64,000 bases of DNA from Acidaminobacter sp. JC074 (GTDB taxonomy: Bacteria; Bacillota; Clostridia; Peptostreptococcales; Acidaminobacteraceae), in assembly GCF_022496765.1 (NCBI RefSeq), contig NZ_VANV01000018.1, positions 1 to 64,000 of the forward strand, written 5' to 3'. Under the pieces are notes generated by a model. It ran no database searches, had not been told where the DNA came from, and saw only the letters and a program-made list of their open reading frames with translations. The translations under genes were made by a program, and so were the position numbers. Positions 36,101 through 45,309 of the stretch are shown here, piece by piece (position 1 is the stretch's first letter; each line of letters starts with the position of its first letter).

Positions 36101-36651
36101 TGAATCCGCCCCCTTACTTTTTCTAAATCTTTTTTAGTATCTATATCCACAAGAATATAGGGATCCTCTACTACAAGGTAGTCTTTATCATATTCATTTA
36201 AAAATGCTCTTAAATGCTCATGTTTGCTTTTACATATGGCTTTTACAATAGGATAGGCCAACTTAATTGGATGACCTGATTTCATATTATAAGAAGGTAT
36301 AAGTATCTGCCCATCTTGCTCACTCATTTTTTGATAGGTCTTATCAGATACAAAAGCCATGTCACCTGGAATAAGATAAACATCCTCTCCTGCTAAGGCC
36401 ATACCACATTTTATAGAGCTATACATACCTTCTTTATAATCTTTGTTGTAGGCCAATATGACTTTGTCATATTTAGCCAGAATCTCTTCAATCAGGTGGC
36501 TTTTATGGCCCACCACAACAATAATCCTATTAACATAAGGTGCCATTTTAATGACCGTCTTTTCTATTAAGGTCACACCCTCAATCATTTGAAGCATTTT
36601 ATTCTCTGGAAAACGTGTTGACATTCCAGCAGCCAAGATTATTCCCTCCAA
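36097..36651 (-). CDS. MocA-like molybdenum cofactor nucleotidyltransferase
   Basis: This 184-residue NTP transferase starts at TTG 36651, with a strong SD AGGAGG 6 bases away. The nucleotide loop is LAAGMSTRFPENKM and the metal-binding site PGDMAFVSD; SGHPIKL is the third family block. MocA/YgfJ proteins attach CMP (or another nucleotide) to molybdopterin for XDH-family enzymes. It leads the 13-gene purine operon, consistent with maturing both hydroxylases in it. Confidence 0.9.
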   Translation of the reverse strand: MEGIILAAGMSTRFPENKMLQMIEGVTLIEKTVIKMAPYVNRIIVVVGHKSHLIEEILAKYDKVILAYNKDYKEGMYSSIKCGMALAGEDVYLIPGDMAFVSDKTYQKMSEQDGQILIPSYNMKSGHPIKLAYPIVKAICKSKHEHLRAFLNEYDKDYLVVEDPYILVDIDTKKDLEKVRGRIQ

Positions 36652-36765
36652 AAGTTACCTCCTAAATATATTATATTCTGAAAATTCTGATAACAAAACT
36701 TTAGCTTATAGAATTTTATATTAGTTTGTAAGTTTCTAACAAACTTATACCCAAAAATGTAAAAA
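36652..36765 (-). promoter_or_regulatory. Promoter region of the purine operon
   Basis: Between the xdhC terminator and the operon start are several A/T-rich -10 candidates on the minus strand, including a perfect TATAAT (36675-36670) with TTGTTA 15 bases upstream, and TATAAA further up. The first lies so near the SD that the leader would be about 12 bases. I cannot pick one with certainty. No known purine riboswitch core is visible. Confidence 0.4.
36723..36745. promoter_or_regulatory. Candidate operator palindrome upstream of the purine operon
   Basis: A 23-base imperfect palindrome with 7-bp outer arms AGTTTGT/ACAAACT and matching inner AG/CT bases. It lies 72 bases before the first gene and upstream of the -10 candidates, where an activator or repressor dimer could bind. 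Confidence 0.4.
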
Positions 36766-36787
36766 AAAATAGGACTTCGCCTATTTT
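36760..36787 (-). terminator. Terminator of the xdhC transcription unit
   Basis: An 8-bp stem AAAATAGG/CCTATTTT with a 6-base loop and a long T-run on the minus strand, 41 bases after the xdhC stop. It separates xdhC from the purine operon. Confidence 0.9.
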
Positions 36788-36828
36788 CTTAAGAAACTTT
36801 CAAATAAAATTACTTTAACTATTAAGTT

Positions 36829-37608
36829 CTATTTGCCAACATCTCTTAAATGTTCAACTTTTGTGTCATTAGAAATAGCGTGTATCTCACTTATGATGCT
36901 TAAGGCTATGTCTTCTGGTCTTTCACCACCTAAGCTTAAACCAATTGGCGCATAAACTTTATCAAGTGTCTCCTTGTCAAATCCAAGAGTCTTCAAGTTC
37001 TTATAACAAGTTTTAATCTTATTTTCAGACCCGATCATACCGATATAGGCATGGGGTTTATTTAAAACATAAGCTAGGGAATCTTGGTCATATCGATGAC
37101 CGTGAGTCACAATAATAATATACATGTCCTTATGAAAATCTATCTCTTCTAATGCTTTTAAAATATCATCCTGGATACAATTTGATTTTTCAAAAACAGG
37201 ATCTAAAAATATGTCAGGTCTTTGATCGATGACACTTGTTTTATAACCCAAGGTATTTGCAAATGGTAAGATAGCCTTGCATATATGACCACCACCTAGG
37301 ATGAGGATTTCCTTTTTTCGATTGAATACCTGAATGAAGACTTTGACTTCACCACCACAAGTCATGTCAAGTGTGTCCAAAGGATAATGTATAACATGAG
37401 ACATCTTGTTATTAAGTGCTTTAATAGCATCTTTTATAGCCTTGAATTCTACAGCACCCCCACCAATAGAACCATGTAGAAGTCCATCTAAACCTACGAG
37501 CATGCTTGATCCGATGCCTCTAGGGCTTGATCCACTTTCTTCGATTATTGTTACTGTTGCCACGGATATATTTTTATCTATTAGTGTTTGTATTTCTTTA
37601 AAAAACAT
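36829..37608 (-). CDS. xdhC: XdhC/CoxI family molybdenum hydroxylase maturation factor
   Basis: I start at ATG 37608 (SD AGAGG). The 259-residue protein has the XdhC N-terminal domain (TIIEESGSSPRGIGSSMLV, SIGGGAVE, MTCGGEV) and the C-terminal Rossmann domain (ILILGGGHICKAI, VIDQRPD, IIVTHGHRYDQDSL, YIGMIGSENKI). XdhC proteins hold sulfurated molybdenum cofactor and insert it into XDH apoenzymes. It lies upstream of the two-XDH operon but behind its own terminator, so it can be expressed separately. It is last in an operon with the zinc-ribbon and GNAT genes. Confidence 0.95.
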   Translation of the reverse strand: MFFKEIQTLIDKNISVATVTIIEESGSSPRGIGSSMLVGLDGLLHGSIGGGAVEFKAIKDAIKALNNKMSHVIHYPLDTLDMTCGGEVKVFIQVFNRKKEILILGGGHICKAILPFANTLGYKTSVIDQRPDIFLDPVFEKSNCIQDDILKALEEIDFHKDMYIIIVTHGHRYDQDSLAYVLNKPHAYIGMIGSENKIKTCYKNLKTLGFDKETLDKVYAPIGLSLGGERPEDIALSIISEIHAISNDTKVEHLRDVGK

Positions 37609-37618
37609 TTTCACCTCT

Positions 37619-38431
37619 CTAAGGAATCAACCATATGATATTGTCTATTTTTTCTTTTAAAGTCTTTATAAGATCCAAATCCTTTAAGAGATCCAGTTCT
37701 ATTTTCATCCTGTATCCCAATTGTTTGGCCTCTTGTTTAAAGCCTAGGTTTAACATGAATCTTAAATCATCACAGTTTTCTTGGAACAAATCCAAAACTT
37801 CATGAAGGCCAAGTCCTGGCTCTGACAGATAATAGCTTTTGTTCTTTAAGAACCTTTTCCATACTGCATCTGGTTTGATAGATGTAGGTTTCAGGACCAT
37901 ATCTTCTGTGATGGTTAACTCAGAAGTTTCTCTAAACTGATATTCAAACATCCAACCTTCATAGGCTGCAAGCATGTCACTAAATTCTTCAATATCGATG
38001 ACTTTATCGTCAATTTTCAATTTATAAACGCCATGATCTACAGTGACAATTGATGTACCGACACTCTTTAAACCAAACTCACCTTTATGGTTTTCTAAAG
38101 ACTTATAAGAAAGTGTTCTTTGTATTTTTTCAATCAGCTGCCACAAGCCTACTTTCAACTCTGTATCAAGAGATGAATAAAGCTCTATTTTATAGCCATC
38201 CTTTTCTCTTGCCAGCCATTTGATACCAACAGGCATGATGACATAGGAAACGACAAAGAGGTGATCTTTTTGATCGATGTCTTCAATCGTAACCTCTAAC
38301 TTATCTTCTATGTCCACATTGACATCAAAGACCTCAGCCATCATGTCGTTGTAACACGACTTACAGAAATGGCCTATGCCTTCTATTTGTATGGCTGTAT
38401 GCTTTTCTTTACAGATATCACAATAACTCAT
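37619..38431 (-). CDS. Hypothetical protein with N-terminal zinc ribbon
   Basis: This 270-residue protein opens with CDIC and CKSC motifs (residues 4-7 and 23-26), a treble-clef-like zinc ribbon with the phrase IQIEGIGHFCKSCYN. Residues 40-185 are beta-rich and alternating in charge; residues 195-270 are helical. I recall similar ribbons in uncharacterised Bacillota proteins but cannot name a function. It sits 2 bases after the GNAT gene and 10 bases before xdhC, so it may belong to the molybdoenzyme region by co-expression only. Confidence 0.6.
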   Translation of the reverse strand: MSYCDICKEKHTAIQIEGIGHFCKSCYNDMMAEVFDVNVDIEDKLEVTIEDIDQKDHLFVVSYVIMPVGIKWLAREKDGYKIELYSSLDTELKVGLWQLIEKIQRTLSYKSLENHKGEFGLKSVGTSIVTVDHGVYKLKIDDKVIDIEEFSDMLAAYEGWMFEYQFRETSELTITEDMVLKPTSIKPDAVWKRFLKNKSYYLSEPGLGLHEVLDLFQENCDDLRFMLNLGFKQEAKQLGYRMKIELDLLKDLDLIKTLKEKIDNIIWLIP

Positions 38432-38433
38432 AA

Positions 38434-39345
38434 TTAACCTATGTTTCTGATAACACTTCTAATGGTCAGATCGAAGTGTTTTGACCAAAATCTATAAGCA
38501 GAGAAATTAAAAGACTCAAAGTCTACTGCCAAGATTTTATAACCATTTTTTAAACCGTAATCATGGGCATGTTTTAGAAGAGAAAGTCCAATCCCCTTGC
38601 CCTGATGTTTACTCATTACCTGAGTAGTTTTTATGCCAAGTGTTGTATCATCTGAACCTATTGTACAACCTCCTGAACTTTTATCAACAAGCATCATCAT
38701 AGCAAGTATCTGGTCCTCTTCATAAACAAGAATATGGGAAGATTCATCTTGTAGCCACTTGCTTAATAAAGTTCTTGAATCAGAGAAGTTCATACCTAAA
38801 CGAGAAACATCGTTCATATAGTCATGATGTTCATCTAGTAAAGGTACCAAGGCATCTATATCCTTCATACTTGCCTGACGAATGTTTTCAAGTGCACATG
38901 CCATTTGAGGATCTATCTTAGTATGTGCATCTAGACACCTACCACCATAAGAGGCTTCAAAGAATAAACTTGATAGATCTTGTCTGTTATTCAGATAGGA
39001 AATGGTATGATCTCTTAAATGATTTTTTGTCATGTAATCATAAGCAAGATTTAAAAGCGCTTCAGTAATTACAGGATTACTAGGAAAGTAATGGGCCCAT
39101 TCAGCATGATAGAGTCCTTGTCTTCCATAAAAGAGTTCACCGGCATAAGTCATAGAAATAAAACCATATTCATGACCTATATTTATAATATACCCATCTT
39201 TATCTAGAATATTGTTTACAAATTTATCAATATCAATCCTTCCCTTTGGTATGTATTTGAAACTTTTGGTGTATGCTTCGAATTTATCAGATAAGATACG
39301 ACTGATAAGTTCTTTATGTTCTACATTAATTTTTTGAATATTCAT
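38434..39345 (-). CDS. GNAT family N-acetyltransferase
   Basis: This 303-residue protein has a C-terminal GNAT domain (about residues 150-303) with the acetyl-CoA loop MSKHQGKGIGLSLLKHAHDYG and the following NFSAYRFWSKHF. The N-terminal half looks like a second, degenerate GNAT-type fold (GYIINIGHEYGFISMTYAG). A strong SD (AGGAGG) precedes the ATG. It is the first gene of the GNAT, zinc-ribbon, xdhC operon, divergent from the formamidase-like gene. The acetyl acceptor is unknown. Confidence 0.85.
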   Translation of the reverse strand: MNIQKINVEHKELISRILSDKFEAYTKSFKYIPKGRIDIDKFVNNILDKDGYIINIGHEYGFISMTYAGELFYGRQGLYHAEWAHYFPSNPVITEALLNLAYDYMTKNHLRDHTISYLNNRQDLSSLFFEASYGGRCLDAHTKIDPQMACALENIRQASMKDIDALVPLLDEHHDYMNDVSRLGMNFSDSRTLLSKWLQDESSHILVYEEDQILAMMMLVDKSSGGCTIGSDDTTLGIKTTQVMSKHQGKGIGLSLLKHAHDYGLKNGYKILAVDFESFNFSAYRFWSKHFDLTIRSVIRNIG

Positions 39346-39363
39346 ACTTACCTCCTAATAAAA

Positions 39364-39392
39364 ATTGTATAATAGACTTAATAGCATAGCAA
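39364..39392 (-). promoter_or_regulatory. Promoter of the GNAT-xdhC operon
   Basis: On the minus strand TTGCTA (39392-39387), a 17-base spacer and TACAAT (39369-39364), 19 bases before the ATG. A TATAAT for the opposite gene (39368-39373) overlaps it on the plus strand. Confidence 0.5.
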
Positions 39393-39414
39393 GAAGTATA
39401 TGAAAGGAGCCAAA

Positions 39415-40290
39415 ATGATTAAAAAAGAAAACATATTTTATACATTCTCAAAAAACAATAAACCAGTCTATCGTGCTTATGATGGAGAAATCATTACCTT
39501 AGAAACCGTAGATGCTTTTGGTGGTCAAATCAAGTCAGAAGAAGATAAACTAGACCAACTCGATTGGAAAAGAGTCAATCCTGCCACGGGTCCTATCTAT
39601 GTAGAAAACGCTCAAGCTGGTGATCTACTAAAAGTAGACATTATGGCTATCGAACTTGATAGTCATGGCATCATGGCCTCCATTCCTGGAGCTGGTATAT
39701 TTGGCAAGATGTATGAATCATCTAGTATCAAATGTTTTTCAATTGAAAATAATCATACTTATTTTAACGACATTATGTTGCCCTTAGAGCCTATGATAGG
39801 CGTCATTGGAGTGGCACCTGAAACAGATACTCCAAATGGCGAGCCAGGACCTCACGGTGGTAATATGGACAACAAGATGATTCGTGTTGGCTCTAGTCTC
39901 TATCTACCTGTTTTTACTGAAGGTGTCTTGTTTGGCCTTGGTGACTTACATGCACTTATGTCTGATGGTGAAGTCAATGTAACAGGCATAGAAATTGGTG
40001 GTAAGGTCACCATAAAGTTAAGTCTTTTAAAAGGCCTGTCTCATGGTCATCCCCTTTTAATTGATCAAGATCATTTTTACACCATCTATTCGGACAAAAC
40101 TTTAGAAGACGCTGTAAAAGGTGCATCTCTTGAAATGCACCACTGGTTAAAAGATGCCCTTAACTATACAGATTCAGATACATCTATGTTAATGAGCTTG
40201 ATGGCCAACTTAGAGATTTGCCAGGTGGTAGATCCTAAGGTTACCATTCGAATGAAAGCGCCTTTAACTTATTTTAGGCAATTTAAATAG
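39415..40290 (+). CDS. Acetamidase/formamidase family protein
   Basis: I start at the ATG 39415 because AAAGGAG lies 6 bases before it; an ATG five codons earlier has no SD. The 291-residue protein has family blocks NPATGPIYVENAQAGDLLKVDI, GAGIFGKM, PMIGVIGVAP, GPHGGNMDNKMIRVGSSLYLPV and LFGLGDLHALMSDGEV. These enzymes hydrolyse formamide or short amides to ammonia and acid. Beside a purine-degrading operon it may release ammonia and formate from a formamide-type product. Family call is confident; substrate is inferred. Confidence 0.92.
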   Translation: MIKKENIFYTFSKNNKPVYRAYDGEIITLETVDAFGGQIKSEEDKLDQLDWKRVNPATGPIYVENAQAGDLLKVDIMAIELDSHGIMASIPGAGIFGKMYESSSIKCFSIENNHTYFNDIMLPLEPMIGVIGVAPETDTPNGEPGPHGGNMDNKMIRVGSSLYLPVFTEGVLFGLGDLHALMSDGEVNVTGIEIGGKVTIKLSLLKGLSHGHPLLIDQDHFYTIYSDKTLEDAVKGASLEMHHWLKDALNYTDSDTSMLMSLMANLEICQVVDPKVTIRMKAPLTYFRQFK

Positions 40291-40335
40291 CAGCTATACT
40301 ATGTTTACCTATAGCAATAAAAGTTTATTAAGTAA

Positions 40336-40397
40336 AAAACCTATGTGTATAGAGATAAAATCTTTACCACATAGGTTTTTCAACTCAACTTAAGTTG
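40336..40397 (-). repeat. Hairpin element A, at the 3' end of the AAA-flotillin operon
   Basis: A 12-bp stem AAAACCTATGTG/CACATAGGTTTT (40336-40347 with 40368-40379) encloses a smaller AGAT/ATCT stem, and is followed by a second hairpin CAACTTAAGTTG (40386-40397). T-runs on both strands allow bidirectional termination between the convergent formamidase and ATPase genes. The element resembles element B at 48298-48368 in sequence, order and position after a minus-strand stop. Confidence 0.65.
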
Positions 40398-40424
40398 TTG
40401 ACATTGGACACTAGCCTTTTCTTA

Positions 40425-43400
40425 TTAGTTTAACAATTTATTATTGTTAAGAATATCTTTAATCATAGCTATATTTTCTGTTAGATCACTAAGTACAACA
40501 ACGGCCTGTCCTAACTTATCATCCCCTTTTGCCAATTTGTTCTTATTATAGATTTTCTTGATTTCTTCATATCTATGACTTTCATCTTCAGAAAGACAGC
40601 CTACAAGTTCCTTCCATTTCAGAATATTAGATTCAGCACCCGATGTTAAAGTTTGACAATCATTTTCATAACTGGCTAAGATTTGAGCAAAGAGTTCATC
40701 ATCATTCATGACAGAAACAACCTTTTCAGCAATTTTGTTCATATTTCTGTAAGAGCCCTGTAACTTAAAGGCTGGTTCTGAACGATATTCATCCGCTTGA
40801 GCAGCAGAATAGATATAAGCCATATTGACCTTAAGTACAATATCTCTAACTTCAGATAGCTTTTGAAGTACACTGATATATTCATTGAGCTCATCGGCTG
40901 AATAACTCATTGACAATTCAACAGCTTCTCTATCAGCACCTTCAGCCATTTTAATCAAACCATATAAATCTGCTGGATTTCTATTAGTCAACTTAGATAA
41001 TACTGTATTAGATGTTAAAGCATTTTCAATATATGATAGCTTGAAAGCTTCTTCATTTTCTCTAAGCATATCACCTAAGTTGTAAACATCAGCTCTATTG
41101 GCAAGCATATCTGGTATTTTAAACTTTTCACCACTTTCAGTATAAGGGTTACCAGCCATAACAACAGCTATCTTTTTGCCTCTTAAGTCATAGGTCTGAC
41201 CCTTGCCATCATATACACCTTCGATCTTTCTTTGCCCATCACATAAAGAGATAAACTTTTGTAAGAATTCTGGATGACAGTGTTGTATATCATCAATATA
41301 TAACATAATGTTATTACCCATTTTAAGAGCTAGATTAAGTTTTCTTAATTCTTCTTTGGCACTTGAATGATTTGCTTTATCAGGATCTAATGAAGTTACC
41401 TCATGTCCTAAGGAAGGTCCATTGACTTTAACCAGTATAAATCCTAAACGACTAGCTATATATTCCATCAATGTTGTCTTACCATAACCGGGGGGTGAAA
41501 CCAATAAGAGTAGCCCCATTAAATCTGTACGTTTATCATCTCCAACTACCCCCATTTGCTTAGCTAGGTTATCGCCTACAAGGGGTAAATAAACATCATC
41601 TATCAGTTTATTTCTTACAAAAGATGTTAGGACATTGGGCTGGAAATCTTCTAGTCTCAAGTCATTTTTAAAAGTCTTAACTAGGTCTTTCTTAATATCT
41701 TGGAAAGTTATAAAATCCCTTACTGTACAATCATCAAAATGCTTTAACTTTGTCATAAACTGATTATATGATAACTCGTAATTGCCATTATCTATTAAGC
41801 CATGTGAGCCTACAAGATCTTTAACCAGTTTTTTAGTAGAAACATGAATTACATTTGACAAGTCAACATCTTCTTCCATTAATAGTACGATGACTTCATT
41901 TAGTATGCCATTAAGTTCTTCTGCTTCAAAAGCCATCCCCTTATCAACTGTTAACTGATACTCCCAAAAAGCAGCTACCCATTCTTTAATCAGATAGAAC
42001 AAACCTTCTAGATCATCCTTTGAGTCCTTAACTGATTGATTAAAAGTATGAGATGCATCTTTATCTTTTAGGTACATAATAAAAGCATCATATACTTGTT
42101 TGGCTTCCGATGAAATGACAAATGAAGTCCCCTGCATCAATTCCTGACATAAATAATCAGCTGCTTGATTGAGATACGAGAGATCATAAAATGATAGGTT
42201 CACATAAGCGTGTCTCATATCTTCTATAACAGTAGGCAAGTAATTATCAAGATTAGGCTTAGAATCAAAAAACATGCTCATCTTAGATAACTGTTGTAAT
42301 CTTGATGAAAGAATTTTCTTTTTATTATCATCAGCTAAGTGGTTCCAATACATCCTTGCCATTGCTCTTACTTCGTTCTTATATGTCAATAGATTAACAT
42401 TTTGATGCATATTTAAAAGTGTACTTAGTATTTTTGTTGCATCTTCATCATGTACACCTTTGGTGTAACCTTCTTGATACCTTGACTCCATGAATGATCT
42501 AACTTGCTCTAACAATATGGGGTCTGTCATCGATGACAAAGCTTGAATATCTGGAATCTCTTTTAGCATTGCAGCCTGGAATACTTTATATACTAAGTAT
42601 TCTCCACGATATACTAGTGTATTTTCTGAAAGCAAACTTTGTTCATAAACATGCTTAAAGTTTTCTAAGCCCTCATGTTTAATCTTGTCCCAGAAATCTG
42701 TACCTGTAATATGGTAATGTAAATCACCATCTTTTTGTACAATAGTCAAATCAATGTTTTTCTTGTTTACAGAGAAATGATGATCACCTAATTTAATAAC
42801 ATCTTGACCATTTAAGTAAAGGTCCTGTTTGTCCTTTAACTGCCTTAAAGTATTCTCTCTTAAGGATTTAAGCTTAGAAGATATCTCATCTGCTTTTACA
42901 GAATCACCTAATCCTCTAAGTTCAGAGATAATATCTCGAACCTTCTCAGCCATTAAATCCGTTGCTAAGTAGCCATTGATTTTTTCTACACTATCTAGAC
43001 CCAATAGTCTATTTTCAATACCACTAATAATACGGTCTGAGGAATCGAATAATGCTACCAATCGTTTATTTAACTTATCTAAAATCGATTGTTTTCTTGA
43101 TTCGAAAGCAGAGTATATTTCTTCTCTTTTATCGTCTAATTTAATTAGGTATTCATCAAACTCTGAAAACTTACCCTCAAGTTCTTGGAGTTGAATCATT
43201 ACCTTGTTCAAGTAAGACTCACATTTATCTTCAGTATCTGAGATTTCTAAATAGTTAACAACAGCTTGTCCTAATAATTTCATTTGAGCATTAAACTGAA
43301 CAGTCATTTCAGATTTTGTAAATGCTTCAACTTTAGATTTTAACTTTGCCTTTGCGTTGTTTAACAATGAAAACAAGGCTGAAATTTTTTCAATTATTTC

Positions 43401-45308
43401 TGTTGTTATTGTTGGATCTTCGATCTTAAAGTTACCCACTATATCCATTAAGAGTTCTAAATCGAATGATGTTTTATCCATACGTGCTGAAAGGTCTATA
43501 CCTTCCTGAGATTTAGTTACCTGTTCAATATCCTCTTGTAAGCTTTCTACTACTACTTCGTATGGCTTTAAGCCATCTGGACTGATGATAAAGTCTACAC
43601 ATTTCACAGAGAATACATCATTTTTCTCTTTCACACGGGCATCTAGTTGATCAACGAATTCTACATTGGTATACATCAAATCTCTAAGCGAGACAATCTG
43701 CCCTCTTAAATTTCTAATTTCACCTAAAACATCTACATACTCATTCACTGTATCAAAGGTACCATATTGTAGGTTCTTTAGGAGTTCTTCTGTCTTTGCA
43801 GATACATCCTCAATCTGCCTCTTAGTAGCATTTTGTATACGAGTTACTTTTTCGAACTCACTTATTGCAAAAGTTGCAGTTTCTTTGATTTCTTTTAAGA
43901 CTTCCGAAATCTTAAAAGCCTCATCCTTATCTAACCAGAAATAAGCATCAAGTATACTCTGTGATTCTTTGACAATGTCCATGTAAACTGACTGATAACT
44001 ATCATTCTTTTGAACCATCTTAGTGACTGCTCGACATGCAGCAATACAATCAACAACTTCCTTATTACCAATCTTATACAAGACTGAATTGTTATCATTT
44101 TCACTTTGATGGTCTTTACCAACATAAGGTGTTTGCCATATTTGTAAAGCATGTGTCTTTCTAGGTTCATTCTCATGTCTAAAGACAATCATTTCTCCAT
44201 TAGAAAAATGTGAGTAACCACTACATACTATTGGCATGTCAATTGTCTGTTCTATCACATTGTATGAATAAATCAAGTAAATGCCGCTCTGCATATTGTA
44301 GAAGATATATTGAGAATCTTCACCATTTATTGAAGAGTTTAATTGGTCAAAGACTGTATCTTCAAAAGGTACATCAAAAAATTTATATTCGCCGTTCTGT
44401 AAATAATAGCCTTGTGGGAATATCAAACCATGACCACCAGGTAATAGCTTACACGTATTGGCGATAGAGTCTATTCGAACGACGTTTTTAAGCTTGTTGT
44501 TATAGACAAAATACCTAAAATCCTTTTCCTTGTATGGAAGAATCTTTAATACTATTAAATGACCTAAATCAGCATAGAATATTTCAGCATCATCTAAAGA
44601 CTGATCTTTATCTTCAACATCTTCTGAATAAATACCTCGTCCAGTCTCAGTATTGTCTTCAACTTTGATAGTTAAATCACCACCAATTGTTTCAACAAAT
44701 ACTTTGTCTAGAATAGATACATGAGGATGAAGGCCTGTTCTTTGGTTATCTCTTGTTGCCTTTTTAAAATCAAAGTTATTGCCAATTTCAAATTTTACCT
44801 CATGCTCACTTCTATCATCTACATAAGTTAGCTTGTCTCCATCAATATGCCATTTAAAAGCCTTAATATCATTGGTATTTTCACTCGTTTGGAAAACCAT
44901 ATAAAAATAAGGTCCAATAATGGTAAACTTAGCAAAGAATGTTGCCTTGTAGTAAAGGTATAAATCCTGGAAGTCTTTTTTGAACTGTGGATCATCAATA
45001 AGTTGGAGGGATTCTTGAATAAGTCCCTCATCACCATATCGATATATTGAAAATACATCTTGTATTTCCACTTTATTTTTTAATCCGATATGCACGTTAT
45101 AACCAAAGATAAAACAATGATCAACTGGTGCCATATCTCTAGGGATACAATTATTTTCAGTAAGAACCCGCTCACTAGATAATAGTTTTGTCTCGATTGA
45201 TCCAAAAACTTCTTTTCTAACTGTATTTAATTGTGTTGCTCTAGATTTTAAGTCTTGTCCTTGTTTCTCAAGACGACTCTTAATCACTTCATAGGTTCCG
45301 TTATCCAT
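40425..45308 (-). CDS. Large AAA+ ATPase, DUF3686 'DNA repair ATPase' type
   Basis: This 1,627-residue protein starts at ATG 45308 (SD GGAG, 6 bases) right after the flotillin stop. Residues about 1-420 form a beta-rich region I assign to DUF3686 (VDHCFIFGYNVHIG, FHVRHENEP-type repeats). Residues 420-850 are long coiled coil. Residues about 1255-1450 are an AAA+ domain: Walker A SPPGYGKTT, Walker B NIMLYIDDIQH, sensor AVVMAGNPY, Arg finger region DMLANRADVYNLGD. A helical C-terminus follows. The 'DNA repair' label of relatives rests on little. Its operon with flotillin and OB-fold membrane protein suggests membrane-associated remodelling. Confidence 0.85.
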   Translation of the reverse strand: MDNGTYEVIKSRLEKQGQDLKSRATQLNTVRKEVFGSIETKLLSSERVLTENNCIPRDMAPVDHCFIFGYNVHIGLKNKVEIQDVFSIYRYGDEGLIQESLQLIDDPQFKKDFQDLYLYYKATFFAKFTIIGPYFYMVFQTSENTNDIKAFKWHIDGDKLTYVDDRSEHEVKFEIGNNFDFKKATRDNQRTGLHPHVSILDKVFVETIGGDLTIKVEDNTETGRGIYSEDVEDKDQSLDDAEIFYADLGHLIVLKILPYKEKDFRYFVYNNKLKNVVRIDSIANTCKLLPGGHGLIFPQGYYLQNGEYKFFDVPFEDTVFDQLNSSINGEDSQYIFYNMQSGIYLIYSYNVIEQTIDMPIVCSGYSHFSNGEMIVFRHENEPRKTHALQIWQTPYVGKDHQSENDNNSVLYKIGNKEVVDCIAACRAVTKMVQKNDSYQSVYMDIVKESQSILDAYFWLDKDEAFKISEVLKEIKETATFAISEFEKVTRIQNATKRQIEDVSAKTEELLKNLQYGTFDTVNEYVDVLGEIRNLRGQIVSLRDLMYTNVEFVDQLDARVKEKNDVFSVKCVDFIISPDGLKPYEVVVESLQEDIEQVTKSQEGIDLSARMDKTSFDLELLMDIVGNFKIEDPTITTEIIEKISALFSLLNNAKAKLKSKVEAFTKSEMTVQFNAQMKLLGQAVVNYLEISDTEDKCESYLNKVMIQLQELEGKFSEFDEYLIKLDDKREEIYSAFESRKQSILDKLNKRLVALFDSSDRIISGIENRLLGLDSVEKINGYLATDLMAEKVRDIISELRGLGDSVKADEISSKLKSLRENTLRQLKDKQDLYLNGQDVIKLGDHHFSVNKKNIDLTIVQKDGDLHYHITGTDFWDKIKHEGLENFKHVYEQSLLSENTLVYRGEYLVYKVFQAAMLKEIPDIQALSSMTDPILLEQVRSFMESRYQEGYTKGVHDEDATKILSTLLNMHQNVNLLTYKNEVRAMARMYWNHLADDNKKKILSSRLQQLSKMSMFFDSKPNLDNYLPTVIEDMRHAYVNLSFYDLSYLNQAADYLCQELMQGTSFVISSEAKQVYDAFIMYLKDKDASHTFNQSVKDSKDDLEGLFYLIKEWVAAFWEYQLTVDKGMAFEAEELNGILNEVIVLLMEEDVDLSNVIHVSTKKLVKDLVGSHGLIDNGNYELSYNQFMTKLKHFDDCTVRDFITFQDIKKDLVKTFKNDLRLEDFQPNVLTSFVRNKLIDDVYLPLVGDNLAKQMGVVGDDKRTDLMGLLLLVSPPGYGKTTLMEYIASRLGFILVKVNGPSLGHEVTSLDPDKANHSSAKEELRKLNLALKMGNNIMLYIDDIQHCHPEFLQKFISLCDGQRKIEGVYDGKGQTYDLRGKKIAVVMAGNPYTESGEKFKIPDMLANRADVYNLGDMLRENEEAFKLSYIENALTSNTVLSKLTNRNPADLYGLIKMAEGADREAVELSMSYSADELNEYISVLQKLSEVRDIVLKVNMAYIYSAAQADEYRSEPAFKLQGSYRNMNKIAEKVVSVMNDDELFAQILASYENDCQTLTSGAESNILKWKELVGCLSEDESHRYEEIKKIYNKNKLAKGDDKLGQAVVVLSDLTENIAMIKDILNNNKLLN

Positions 45309-45309
45309 G

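Noticed and set aside
36652..36828. Purine or xanthine riboswitch upstream of the purine operon
   Set aside because: I looked for the purine-riboswitch junction pattern and do not see it; the region holds a terminator, a palindrome and -10-like boxes.
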